A stretch of DNA of 64,000 bases, from positions 62,001-126,000 of the forward strand of contig JACKHP010000004.1 of the NCBI GenBank assembly GCA_020638905.1. The letters are read 5' to 3'. Source of the DNA: Planctomycetota bacterium (GTDB lineage: Bacteria > Planctomycetota > B15-G4). The translations under genes and the position numbers were made by a program. How positions within the stretch are numbered: the stretch's first letter is position 1; the number at the start of each line of letters is the position of its first letter. Positions 24,897 to 34,600 of the stretch are shown piece by piece. The notes under the pieces are model-generated. The model was not told where the DNA came from. It ran no database searches and saw only the letters and a list, made by a program, of their open reading frames with translations.

Positions 24897-26116
24897 GGGG
24901 TCGCCTCCGCGACGACGCGCGCAGGCACGCGCTGCGCCTCGGGCAGCACGTACTCGCCGCCCAGCAGCTCGCCGTAGATCGTGCGCACGCGTCGCGCGGC
25001 GTGCTCCCAGGTCTGGCCCAGGGCGCGCTCGCGTCCCGCGCGACCCATGCGCTCGGCCAGCTCGTCGTCGGCGAACAGGCGCACGAGCGCGTCGGCCAGG
25101 CCCTCGACGTCGGAGCGGTCGCGGATGAAGCCGTTGCTGCCGTCGGTGATCGCGTCGACGGCCCCCGAGTCGGTCACGCCGACCACCGGGGCACCCGCCG
25201 CGCCGGCCTCGAGGAACACCAGGCCGAAGGCCTCGAATCCGCCCTCGGCGCTCTTCTTCGGCGTGAGCATGAAGGCCCGCGCGCCGCGCATCAGCGCGAC
25301 CTTGTGGGCCGACTCGACGTTCCCGAGGAAGTGCACGTGCTGCTCCGCTCCGGCCTCGCGCACCTGGCGCAGGAGGCCCTGGTAGTACCGGTCATCCTCG
25401 GCGAACCGACCCACGATGGCGTAATGCATCTCGGGACGCCGCCTCCACGCGGCCAGGAACGCCGGCAGCGAGGTCTCGTAGCCCTTGCGCTCCTTGACCT
25501 CGCCCACGCACAGCACGTACGGCCCGGGCACCCCGGGTTCGGCACCGCGCGCGGCCCAGGATTCGTAGTCGCCGGGGACGCACCCGTACGGCACGACCTC
25601 GGCGCCGTTGGGCCGCACGCGCCGCTCGACCTGGTCGAGGGCGTAGCGCGCCCCCATCAGGAAGCGGTCGGTCCTGCGGAACATCCAGCGGATGAGCGTG
25701 CCGTGCACGCGCATGTCGAGCGGCGCCACCGAGTACGTCCCGTGGCCCGAGACGACCACCGGCTTGCGCGCGAGGCGCGCCACGAGCACGGCCAGGAAGC
25801 CCATCGGATAGTCGGCGAAGCTGTGCACCACGTCGGCCCGGGCGGCCGCGCGCACGAGCGTCGGCAGCGACGAGAGCGTCACGTACGCGAGCTTCGGCAG
25901 CGGCATGAACGGGAAATGGTTCGTGGGCAGCGTCTCGTAGAGCGTCACGCCGACGCGCGGCATGTCCTCGGCGACGCCGCGGTGCTCGCGGCCGATGAAC
26001 AGCTCGATGCCGGCGCACAGGGGAGCCAGCGAACGCAGCGTCTGGACCGCGTAGACCCCCACGCCGTCGACCGGCGAGAGCGAGTGCGTGAGCACGAGCA
26101 CGCGCGGGTGCTTCAT
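24893..26116 (-). CDS. Glycosyltransferase family 4
   Basis: 407 aa. N-terminal VLVLTHSLSPVDGVGVYAVQTL, acceptor-domain segment SFADYPMGFLAVLVARLARKP and SGHGTYS. C-terminal donor domain LCVGEVKERKGYETSL and EAFGLVFLEAGAAGAPVVG with its glutamate pair. The ATG overlaps the stop of the membrane protein upstream (4 bp), and its own stop overlaps the flippase GTG. One of five GT4 enzymes in the locus; sugar specificity cannot be read from sequence. Confidence 0.93.
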   Translation of the reverse strand: MKHPRVLVLTHSLSPVDGVGVYAVQTLRSLAPLCAGIELFIGREHRGVAEDMPRVGVTLYETLPTNHFPFMPLPKLAYVTLSSLPTLVRAAARADVVHSFADYPMGFLAVLVARLARKPVVVSGHGTYSVAPLDMRVHGTLIRWMFRRTDRFLMGARYALDQVERRVRPNGAEVVPYGCVPGDYESWAARGAEPGVPGPYVLCVGEVKERKGYETSLPAFLAAWRRRPEMHYAIVGRFAEDDRYYQGLLRQVREAGAEQHVHFLGNVESAHKVALMRGARAFMLTPKKSAEGGFEAFGLVFLEAGAAGAPVVGVTDSGAVDAITDGSNGFIRDRSDVEGLADALVRLFADDELAERMGRAGRERALGQTWEHAARRVRTIYGELLGGEYVLPEAQRVPARVVAEATP

Positions 26117-27918
26117 CGCGGCGTCTCCGGACGAACTCCCCAGACGCGCACCCACGGGCCGGGACGCTCGTACGTCCACAGGTCGGTGAGCGCGGCGCCC
26201 ATGTCGGTGGGCAGCGACGCCTCGCGCGGCGCGCTGCGTCCCGTGGGCGAGGCCTCCCACAACAGCTCGGCGCGGGACGCGGTGAAGTCGGTCACGGGCT
26301 GCCGGCGCGCCGGGTCGGGCAACCGGTCGACCTGCACGTAGGCGCCCACGTCCCAGGCGCGCGCGAAGGCGTCGAGCGTGGTCGGCGGCGACGCGCCCGA
26401 CGCCGACGGGTCGACGTAGTCGGTGGGATAGTAGCTGTCGTACGTCCAGAAGCGCTGGATCGGCAGCAGGTCGCGCGCGTCTTCCGGTTCGGGCACGCCG
26501 GCGTCGGCCAGGTCGATCACGCGTTGCTCCTGGCGGTTGAGCCACACGCCGGCGGCCGCCACGCGCCGCAGGCTGGCGGCGGTCGGACGCAGCGGCGGCC
26601 CGTAGTAGCTGCCCATGCCGTCGACGGCGATGGTCGTCCCCGCCGGCACGAGCCCGGGGATGGCCGCGGCGGCGAGGTCGCGCGTGTCCTCCTGGGCGAG
26701 CAGCCAGTCGAGGCGCGCGCACTGCACGAGCGGCAGGGCGAGCAGCGCCAGCGCGAGGGCGCGCGCCGCGCCGCCGCGCGCCGCGAGGGCCGCGAGCACG
26801 CGCGCCGCGCCCAGCGCGAGGAAGGGCGTGGCCGGCATGAGGTAGCGCACGTGGGTCCCGTCGTAGAGCAGGAACAGGCCGGCGAACAGCACCGCCGGCG
26901 CGAGCACGAGCAGCAGCACCGGACCGCGCGGCGCGACGCGCAGCAGCATGACCACGCCGAGCGCGCCGAGCAGCACGAGCACCGGATCGTAGAGCAGCCA
27001 CGCGCGCAGCGTCGGCCGCAGCAGCGCACCGCCGAAGATGTCGAACTTGAACGCCTGTCCCCCGAGCTCGAGCGAGACCTGGTCGGCGGGATCGGCGATG
27101 GCGCCGCTGCCGGTGTCGCCGCCGTGCACGAGCGTGTGCGGCCAGCCCACCAGCACGAGCACGCACACGCCCACGAAGAGCGCCGCGGCGAACGTGCGCA
27201 GCAGGCGCTTGCCCGCATCGGCGCCGCCGTCGGCGTGCGCCCCCGGCAGGGCCGCCGCGCAGGCCGTGAGCGGGACGGCCAGGAACAGCAGGCCGACCTG
27301 CAGCGTCGCGCCCGCGCAGCCCGCGCTGACGCAGCAGAGCAGCGCGTCGCGCCCGCGCCGCGCGCGCACGAACGCGAGCGCGAACGCCAGGCTGGCCGCG
27401 CCGAAGCCCACCATCGGCGCCCAGGGGCGCGTCGTGTGCGCGTACTGCACCACGAGCAGCGACGTCCCCGCGAGCAGCGCCGCGAGCGCGGCCTCGCCCC
27501 GGGGACGCCCCAGCTCGCGCGCGGCCTTGGCCGCGGCCCACGGCAGCAGCAGCGCGAGCAGCACCGACACGATGCGTCCCGGGAGCCAGGCCAGTCCGGG
27601 GTTCTCGAAGACCGCCTCGCGGAACGGTCCCGCGCCGCCCCACGCGCCGAGCGCGCGTCCGCCCATGTACGTCGCGGCGAGTGCTCCCAGGTCGACGTAC
27701 GGCAGCAGGTACGGATAGGTCGTGTAGCGGCCGGCGGGCGGCACGAGCGCGGCCAGCTTCGCGGAGGCGCCCTCGGCCGCCGACACGTCGCGTGCGATGC
27801 CGAGCGCGCAGCGCACGACGTGGTCGTCGGGGACGTAGCGCTGCGGCAGGCCGTGCGCGAGCGAGAGGCTCATGAGCAGTGCCGACACGAGCAGCGCGCA
27901 CAGCACGGGACGCCGCAC
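26113..27918 (-). CDS. GT39-like multi-pass membrane glycosyltransferase
   Basis: About 601 aa from GTG 27918, 1 bp after the preceding stop; an upstream GTG at 27972 would add 18 residues. About 11-12 membrane helices fill the first 460 aa. The first periplasmic loop has RYVPDDHVVRC, placing an acidic pair where ArnT/PMT-type (GT-C) enzymes have theirs; further marks are YTTYPYLLPY and YDGTHVRYLMPATPFLALG. The soluble C-terminus (about 140 aa) is periplasmic. GT-C enzymes use polyprenyl-phosphate sugars, so it may add a side sugar after flipping. The family call is by topology and the DD motif only. Confidence 0.72.
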   Translation of the reverse strand: MRRPVLCALLVSALLMSLSLAHGLPQRYVPDDHVVRCALGIARDVSAAEGASAKLAALVPPAGRYTTYPYLLPYVDLGALAATYMGGRALGAWGGAGPFREAVFENPGLAWLPGRIVSVLLALLLPWAAAKAARELGRPRGEAALAALLAGTSLLVVQYAHTTRPWAPMVGFGAASLAFALAFVRARRGRDALLCCVSAGCAGATLQVGLLFLAVPLTACAAALPGAHADGGADAGKRLLRTFAAALFVGVCVLVLVGWPHTLVHGGDTGSGAIADPADQVSLELGGQAFKFDIFGGALLRPTLRAWLLYDPVLVLLGALGVVMLLRVAPRGPVLLLVLAPAVLFAGLFLLYDGTHVRYLMPATPFLALGAARVLAALAARGGAARALALALLALPLVQCARLDWLLAQEDTRDLAAAAIPGLVPAGTTIAVDGMGSYYGPPLRPTAASLRRVAAAGVWLNRQEQRVIDLADAGVPEPEDARDLLPIQRFWTYDSYYPTDYVDPSASGASPPTTLDAFARAWDVGAYVQVDRLPDPARRQPVTDFTASRAELLWEASPTGRSAPREASLPTDMGAALTDLWTYERPGPWVRVWGVRPETPR

Positions 27919-27919
27919 G

Positions 27920-29116
27920 TCAGACCCCCACCGCGAGCCGGTCGCGCAGGAAGCGCGCCACCTGCCGCCCACGGGCCAGCCAGTCGTAGGCCTCGACCTC
28001 CTCGCGCGCCGTCGCGGCGAGCCGCTCCGCCCGTTCGGGATCGTCGAGCAACGCGCGCAGTCCCGCGGCCATGGCGGCCGGGTCGTCGGGCGGCACGAGG
28101 TGGCTGTCGCGTCCGTGCTCGAGCACCTCGCGCAGCGACGGCAGGTCGGTGGCCAGCAGCGGACGTCCCGTCGCCATGGCCTCGAAGAGCTTGAGCGGCG
28201 AGGTGTAGCGCGCCGAGATCTCCTCGCGTCCCGAGTTGGGCAGCACGACGACGTCGCCCGCCGCGAGGTAGAACGGCACGCGCTCGTGCGGCACGGGACC
28301 GCTCAGCGTCACCCGTCCCGGGGCGTGGCGCGCCACGAGCGCCTCGATGCGCGAGAGGTTGCGCCGGTCGCCGCCGACCACGAGCAGCCGCACGCCCGGC
28401 AGCCCGCCGACCGCCTCGACGAGGGTGTCGACGCCCTTCCACGGATAGAGCTGACCGGCGTAGACCACGAGCGGCGCGGACGCCTCGAGGTCGAGGTGCC
28501 GACGCGCCTCCTGCTTGGACGGCAGGCGTTCGAAGCGTCGCAGGTGCACGCCGTCGCGCGCCACCAGGATCGAGTCGGCGGGGACGCCCTCGTCCACCAG
28601 GTCGGACTTCAGCGCGTCGCTGATCGTGACCACCGCGGGCAGCTTCGCGAGCGCGCGCGCCACGCGTGCCCGGCGCGGTCCCGGGTCGGGCAGGTCGTGG
28701 ACCTCGGAGGCCAGCCGCCGCACGTCGGGCTCGCGCAGGCCGCGCACGAGCAGCTCGAGCGTGTAGTGGTCGCGCACCAGGATGCCCGCGTCGCGCTCGA
28801 CCGCGGCGCGCGCCAACGCGCGCAGTCCGAAGGTCAACGACTGGAGCAGGAACGGCACGCGCTGCAGCCGCGGCGGGACGAGGTCGATCAGGTCGATGTT
28901 CGCGATGCGCTGCACAGCGAAGATGCGTCGCACGCCGTAGTGCGCGTACGGGTCGAGGTCCTGGCGCGGCAGCCGCCGCGGGACGACCACGTCGACCGCC
29001 AGTCCCGTGTCGGCCAGCGCCTCGGCCATGGCCGCCACCTGGATGCCGTTCGCGCGCGTCCCCGGGAAGCGGATGTTCACCACCAGGTCGAGGCGCATGA
29101 GGTCGTGCCGGGCCAT
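27920..29116 (-). CDS. Glycosyltransferase family 4
   Basis: 398 aa. N-terminal LDLVVNIRFPGTRANGIQVAAMAEAL, central SEVHDLPDP (acceptor-side His), and the donor domain VVYAGQLYPWKGVDTLVEAV and SPLKLFEAMATGRPLLATDL with the GT4 glutamate. ATG 29116 is 3 bp past the sulfatase-fold gene stop; Met codon 7 is an alternative start. It is followed after 1 bp by the GT39-like gene, so all are in one transcript. Confidence 0.92.
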   Translation of the reverse strand: MARHDLMRLDLVVNIRFPGTRANGIQVAAMAEALADTGLAVDVVVPRRLPRQDLDPYAHYGVRRIFAVQRIANIDLIDLVPPRLQRVPFLLQSLTFGLRALARAAVERDAGILVRDHYTLELLVRGLREPDVRRLASEVHDLPDPGPRRARVARALAKLPAVVTISDALKSDLVDEGVPADSILVARDGVHLRRFERLPSKQEARRHLDLEASAPLVVYAGQLYPWKGVDTLVEAVGGLPGVRLLVVGGDRRNLSRIEALVARHAPGRVTLSGPVPHERVPFYLAAGDVVVLPNSGREEISARYTSPLKLFEAMATGRPLLATDLPSLREVLEHGRDSHLVPPDDPAAMAAGLRALLDDPERAERLAATAREEVEAYDWLARGRQVARFLRDRLAVGV

Positions 29117-29119
29117 CGT

Positions 29120-31543
29120 CTAGGGCCGCCTCAGCACCCGTGCCTGGTCGTCGGGAGTCCACACGAACGCGCGTCCGTAGAGGTCTTCCTCGAGCATCTC
29201 GTTGCTGCCCAGCATCCAGGCCTCGTCGAGCGCGCTCTTGGCCGCCGCGGCGCCCTCGCCGGCCGACGCGTCGGTCGCGCCCGCGTCGGGCGATGCCGTG
29301 TCGTGATGCCAGCCCACGTAGCCCAGCGCGTTGAGGCGCTCGGCCAGGTGCGGATCGGCCGCGAACGTCTTGAGCCGCGTGACCGCCGGCATGCTCGCGT
29401 CGTAGCGGTCGAGACGTGCCAGCAGGTCGTCGCGCAGCGCCGCGTTCGCGAGTCGCGAGAGGTCGAGCGGCATCGCCTCGTGCGGGTCGGTGAGCAGGTC
29501 GAAGACGCGCAGCTCGCCGCTGAAGCGGTTGCGCGTGAGCTTGTAGCGCGGTCCGCGCATCGAGACGTAGCGCACGTTCTCGGCGAAGGTCCACAGCTCG
29601 TCGGACGGGGGCTCGACGCCCGACACGTCGGGCAGCAGGCTGCGTCCGTCGGCATCGGGCAGCGCGCCGCGCCCCACCAGGTCGAGGATCGTCGGCGCGA
29701 GGTCGATCTCCTCGGTGGGCCAGCTCACGCGCGCGCCCGCGGGCAGGCGTCCCGGCAGGCGCATGACCACGGGGATGTGCAGGTTCGTCTCGAACATCCA
29801 GTCGTGCTCGAAGATCGCGTGGTCGAACAGCTCCTCGCCGTGGTCGGCGGTGAAGATCACGAGCGTGTCGTCGGCGATGCCCTTCTCGTCGAGCAGCGCG
29901 AGCAGGTCGCCCACCATGTCGTCGGCGAACTTGAGCCCCGCGTCGTAGAGCGCGTGGATCGCCGGAACGTCGCGCGCGGGGTCGAAGTGTCCGCAGGTCC
30001 AGAGCGGCTTGTCGCAGCCCGGCACCCAGCAGTGGCCGTCGCGCAGCGCCTTCATGATCACCACCGCGTGGCTCTGCAGGAACGGCGCGTACGGACCGTC
30101 GTACGCGTCGAGTCCGTAGAGCGCGTCGTACGGCGCCGGCGGGTCGTACGGCGTGTGCGTGCTGTAGTAGTGCACGAGCGCGAAGAAGGGACGGTCGGCG
30201 TGGTCGCCGATCCAGCGCATGGCCTCGGTGTTCACGAGGGCCGGGTCGAGCGCCTGGCGCACCTTGTTGAACAGGATCGCCAGCAGCATGCCGCTGCGCA
30301 CGATCGACCACTTGCTGGCGCGGTTCACCGGCTCGTGGCCGACGATCGTCTCGAAGTACGTCCCGAAGCCCTGCAGCAGGCCCGACTCGTTGCTGAGCGT
30401 GCCGGTCAGGAAGGCGCCGGTGGCGTAGCCCTGGTCGCTCAGCGCCTGGGCCAGCGTGCGGTTGGCCTGGGGATCGAGCCGCTGCGTGGGCGACATCTTG
30501 ATCAACCCGTGCCGGCGCGGGTACTTGCCGGTCAGCATCGACCCGAAGGACGTCCACGTGAACGGCGCCTGGGCCCAGGTCCGATCGAGCTGGACGCCGT
30601 CGGCGGCCAGCGCGTCGACGTGCGGCGAGACCGGCGGCTCGCGCTCGTTCCCGTAGCAGCCGACGTGGTCGGCGCGCAGCGCGTCGGCCACGATCAGCAG
30701 CACGTTCGGCGGACGCTCCCCGTCGAACGCCGCCGGCGGCGGTTCTCCGAGCCGCTCCTCGCGCAGCGAGGCCCACGTGGCGCCGCCGGCCAGCAGCAGC
30801 AGCACGAGCGTGGTCGTCAGCGCCCCGGGACGCCGCACGCCCAGCGCGCGGTCGCCCAGCACGAGCGCCGCCATGAGCGCGAAGAGCGCGCACACGCCGA
30901 GCGCGTACGGCAGCGGCATGCCGGAGAGCGCTCCCTCGTGGGCAACGCCGAAGAAACCCACCGCGTCGGCGCTCCGTCCGCCGAGCAGGTGCAGGCCGGC
31001 GTCGCCCGTGGCGGCCCAGCCCAGGTCGACGAATCCGACCGCGAAGATCAGCACCCGGCGCAGCAGGGTCACGCCCGCGCCCGCGGGCTCGGCCTCGACG
31101 GCGCGACGGGGCCGCACCACGGCCCAGGCCACGAGCGCCCCCAGCAGCACCCAGGCGGCGGTCTGCGCGAGGCGCACCGGGTGGTGGAACGGGTAGCCCC
31201 AGGACGAAGGCCACAGCGGCTTGGTGAACCAGTAGTGGTTCACCGCCACCACGAAGGCCACGAAGACCCGCGCCGGCAGCATGTCGCGCGCGCGCTCGCT
31301 GCGTCCGAGCCAGGGGCCGAGCAGCAGCGTGAGCGGGACGACGATCACGACCCCCGCGAGCGCGTAGCGCAGGGCGCCCAGCGCGGCCACCGCGGGGACG
31401 TCGAGCCAGTCGAGCGGCGCCGCCGAGCCGGTCTCCGCCGCGAAGCGCAGCGCCGGCACGAGCACGCCGAGCAGCGCCTCGAGGGCGCCCCACAGACTGC
31501 CGAGGACGAGGCCGGTGGCGAGGGCCTGGCGCAACCTGGTCAC
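29120..31543 (-). CDS. Membrane-anchored sulfatase-fold (alkaline phosphatase superfamily) enzyme with Thr nucleophile
   Basis: 807 aa: about 7 membrane helices in the first 270 residues, then a periplasmic sulfatase-fold domain. The metal site VADALRADHVGCYG and the later TADHGEELFDH are intact. The nucleophile region is APFTWTSFGSMLTGKYP: it lacks the CxPSR needed for formylglycine, so the likely nucleophile is Thr, as in phosphoethanolamine or phosphoglycerol transferases (LtaS/EptA style) rather than true sulfatases. It may decorate the surface glycan with a phospho-group. The start is GTG 31543; a TAGGAT -10 lies 30 bp upstream. It heads the minus-strand glycan operon. Confidence 0.85.
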   Translation of the reverse strand: MTRLRQALATGLVLGSLWGALEALLGVLVPALRFAAETGSAAPLDWLDVPAVAALGALRYALAGVVIVVPLTLLLGPWLGRSERARDMLPARVFVAFVVAVNHYWFTKPLWPSSWGYPFHHPVRLAQTAAWVLLGALVAWAVVRPRRAVEAEPAGAGVTLLRRVLIFAVGFVDLGWAATGDAGLHLLGGRSADAVGFFGVAHEGALSGMPLPYALGVCALFALMAALVLGDRALGVRRPGALTTTLVLLLLAGGATWASLREERLGEPPPAAFDGERPPNVLLIVADALRADHVGCYGNEREPPVSPHVDALAADGVQLDRTWAQAPFTWTSFGSMLTGKYPRRHGLIKMSPTQRLDPQANRTLAQALSDQGYATGAFLTGTLSNESGLLQGFGTYFETIVGHEPVNRASKWSIVRSGMLLAILFNKVRQALDPALVNTEAMRWIGDHADRPFFALVHYYSTHTPYDPPAPYDALYGLDAYDGPYAPFLQSHAVVIMKALRDGHCWVPGCDKPLWTCGHFDPARDVPAIHALYDAGLKFADDMVGDLLALLDEKGIADDTLVIFTADHGEELFDHAIFEHDWMFETNLHIPVVMRLPGRLPAGARVSWPTEEIDLAPTILDLVGRGALPDADGRSLLPDVSGVEPPSDELWTFAENVRYVSMRGPRYKLTRNRFSGELRVFDLLTDPHEAMPLDLSRLANAALRDDLLARLDRYDASMPAVTRLKTFAADPHLAERLNALGYVGWHHDTASPDAGATDASAGEGAAAAKSALDEAWMLGSNEMLEEDLYGRAFVWTPDDQARVLRRP

Positions 31544-31572
31544 GGCGACTCCGGGGGGCGGGACATCCGGTC

Positions 31573-31578
31573 ATCCTA
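31573..31578 (-). promoter_or_regulatory. Candidate -10 box of the large minus-strand glycan operon
   Basis: TAGGAT on the minus strand, 30 bp upstream of the GTG at 31543, in the short divergent gap. The same box occurs before the radical SAM gene at 10727. No clear -35. Confidence 0.4.
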
Positions 31579-31658
31579 TTCCCTGCCGGCGCCGGCTGCC
31601 ACGACGGGGGCCCGCTCGTCGACCCGGGCCCGCGCGTGTGCGCGAGGCCCGCCGCCGG

Positions 31659-31664
31659 TACCCT
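31659..31664 (+). promoter_or_regulatory. Candidate -10 box of the pseudo-sulfatase gene
   Basis: TACCCT on the plus strand, 13 bp before ATG 31678, which predicts an mRNA leader of only a few nucleotides. Confidence 0.3.
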
Positions 31665-31677
31665 CGGCGTCTCCGCC

Positions 31678-34600
31678 ATGGCTGCCCGAGGCCCCACATC
31701 CCGCGACATCCCGCTGCTCCTGGCCCTGCTGGGGCTGGGCGCCGCCGCCCGCTGGCCGGGGGCGCCGCTCGTCGCGCTGCCGCTGCTGTTCTGTCCCGGC
31801 TGGGGACTCGTGCGCACGCTCTCCGAGATCGACCGCAACTTCGGCGTGCTCGGCGCCTCGTTCGCGTGCTCGACCCTGGTGCTCGGACTGCTCACCACGC
31901 TCTCGGCACGCGCGGGCTTCCCGGCCGAGCGCCTGGCGCTGCTCGTGCACGGCGCGACCCTGCTGCTGTGCATCGTGGGACGCCTGCGCATCGCGCGCTA
32001 CGACCGCTGGCTGGCTTCGCAGCCGCCGCATCCCGACCCGATGCCGCTCTGGCCCCAGCGCACCGCCGCCTGCGTGATCGTGCTGGGACTGACCCTGGCG
32101 GCGGCGCTCTCGGCGATCCCGCGCGACGGGCTGGGCTCCCCGGTGCGGCTCGAGCAGGCGGCGCTCGCGTCGGCCTGGCAGTCGGGCGGCGAGCACCCGT
32201 TCCTCGCCGGACGCACGCTCGACGGCGGAGCGTTCTTCGCCGCGTCCGCGGCCGGGTTGTCGGCGGCGTCGGGCGTGCATCCGGGCGTGACGGCGCCGAT
32301 GCTCGCCCTGGCCTCGCTGCTCTCGTGCCTGCTCATGGTGGCCGAGGGCATCTCGCGCCTGTGGGGCAACCGCGGGGCGACGCGCGCCATGCTGGCCTTC
32401 CTGCTGGGGGTCAACCCGCTCGCGGGCATCCTGCTGTGGGGAGAGCCGAACACGCTGCCGCTGGCCGAACGCGTGGGCGCGGGCTTCGACCCGACGATCA
32501 CCACCGCGCTCACGCCCTTCCTCGACGCCGCACCGCTGGCCGCCACGCTCGCGGCGGTCACGATGCTGCTCTTCACGACGCTCTCGGTGCTGCGCCGCAG
32601 CAGCCGCCACGTCCCACGGCTCATGGCGGCCTCGGGCTGCCTGCTCGTGCTGTGCGACCCGCGCGCCGCGCTGCTGCTGCTGCCCGGCTGGTTCGTCGGA
32701 CTCCTCATGTCGCACCTCGCCTGCCGCGGGAGCCCGGACAACGATCCGATCCGCGGCGAGACGGTGCGCCGGGCGCGCGAACCGCGCGTGCTGCGCGCGC
32801 CCTTCTGGCGTCCCGCGCTGCACCTCGCCGTCGGCGTCGCGCTGGCCGCGCCGCTCGTGCTCGCGCCCGACGTGGTCGTCGAACCCACGCGCGTCGCGGC
32901 CTGGAGCCTGCTGGCCGGACTCGGTCCGTTCGCGATCTTCTTCCTGCCCGGCGTGCGGCACCTGAACGCCAGCCCCGGGCGCGAGGCGTTCTTCTTCGTC
33001 GGCCTCGTGGTGCTCGCGTCGCTCACCGGCTACGCCGTGCGCTTCGAGGGCGACGAAGGCGGACTCGCGGTGCGCCTGCTCGCGGCGGTGCTTGCGGTGC
33101 CGTCGTCGAACGGCGTCATGAAGCTGCTCGCCTGGCAAGGACGTCGCGCCGCGCTGCCGCTGCTCGCGTTCGGCGCACTGCTGCTGCCGGGACCCTGGGC
33201 GGCGGTGCACGACGCCGCGCGACGCGAGCCACTCGCCGTGGTCGGCACGGGCGACACGCTCGTCGAGAGCGGGCTGCCCCCGTCGCTCGACGAGGCCCTG
33301 CGACTCGTCGACGAGCGCGCCCCGGCCGAGGCCGTGCTGCTGCTCGTCCCGCTGCCGGTGCCGGACGACGCGGCGCGGGCGGTGCTCGTGGCGCGGCGCC
33401 CGCTCGTGGTCGACCTCGACCACGCCGCCGTGGCCCCCGCCCGCGTCCTCGACCTCGAGCAGCTCGCGGACGGCGACGGCACCGCCCTGCAGCACCTGCG
33501 CTGCCGCTCCGACCTCTCGGGACGTCCCCTGTGGGCGGTGCACGGCGGCGAGGCCTGGCCCGGCTTCCAGCCGATCGCCCGCGTGGGCGTGTTGCACGTC
33601 GAGCGCGCGCGGCCGCCGGACGTGGTGCTCGTGACCGTCTCGTCGCTGCGCGCGGACAAGGTCGCCGCGGGACTCATGCCGTCGCTCACCGAGCGTGCCG
33701 AGCACGGACTCCTGTTCCAGACCGCGCTCACGCCCATGCCGTCGACCCGTCCCGCGCTCACGAGCCTGCTCACGGGACTCTCGCCCCTCGACCACGACGT
33801 GCGCAGCGCCGACGCGCCGGTGCCGTTCGGGCTCACGACCCTCGCGCAGGAGTTCGCCCGGCGCGGCTACCGCACGAGCGCGCTCGTGGCGCTCGGTCAC
33901 GACGACTCGCTGCTGGACGGATTCGAGGACGTGCACGCCGACCGGCGCGCGCGCGCCGGCGAACTCGTCGACGTGGCGCTCGACCGGCTGGCGCAGGCCG
34001 ACCCGCGTCCGCTGTTCCTGTGGCTGCACCTGTCCGATCTCGAGCTGCCGTACGCACTGCCCCAGGACGCGCGCACCAAGGCCACCGGCACGCTCGACTT
34101 CCCGATCCAGAACGACCTGCGCAAGACGGTCTACGGCGTGGCGGCCTTCCCGCCCACGCCGCGCGACGCGGGCGTGTACCTGGGCGGCGACGAGGTCGAC
34201 GTGGCCACCGGGCTGGCCCAGTACGACGCGCTGCTGGGAGTGGTCGACCACGCGCTCGCGCGGCTGCTCGACTCGGTGCCCTCCGACGACCTGCTCGTGG
34301 TCACGGCGCCCCACGGGACGAGCCTCGACGAGCACGACACCTGGTTCGGGCACGGTCCCGACCTCTTCGAGCCGTCGGTGCGCGTGCCCCTGCTGCTCGC
34401 CGGCGCCGGCATGCCCGCCGAGCAGACCGACGCGCTCGTCTCCCTCGAGGACGTACGCGAGCTGCTGCTCGGCGGACGACTGCCCACGCGCACGCGCGTG
34501 CTGCTCGAGAGCGACTGGCGGCCCGGCTCCGCCACGGGACGCGCGGCCGACCCGGCCCTCGACGCCTCGTCGCGCGGCGCCGCGCGCCGCGTGTGGGCCG

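Noticed and set aside
27872..32077. Very long open frames antisense to the glycan genes (over 1,300 codons on both strands)
   Set aside because: They are shadows caused by third-position GC bias; they have Arg/Ala/Pro-rich or Val/Gln/His-rich composition, no recognisable motif, and lie opposite clearly conserved genes.
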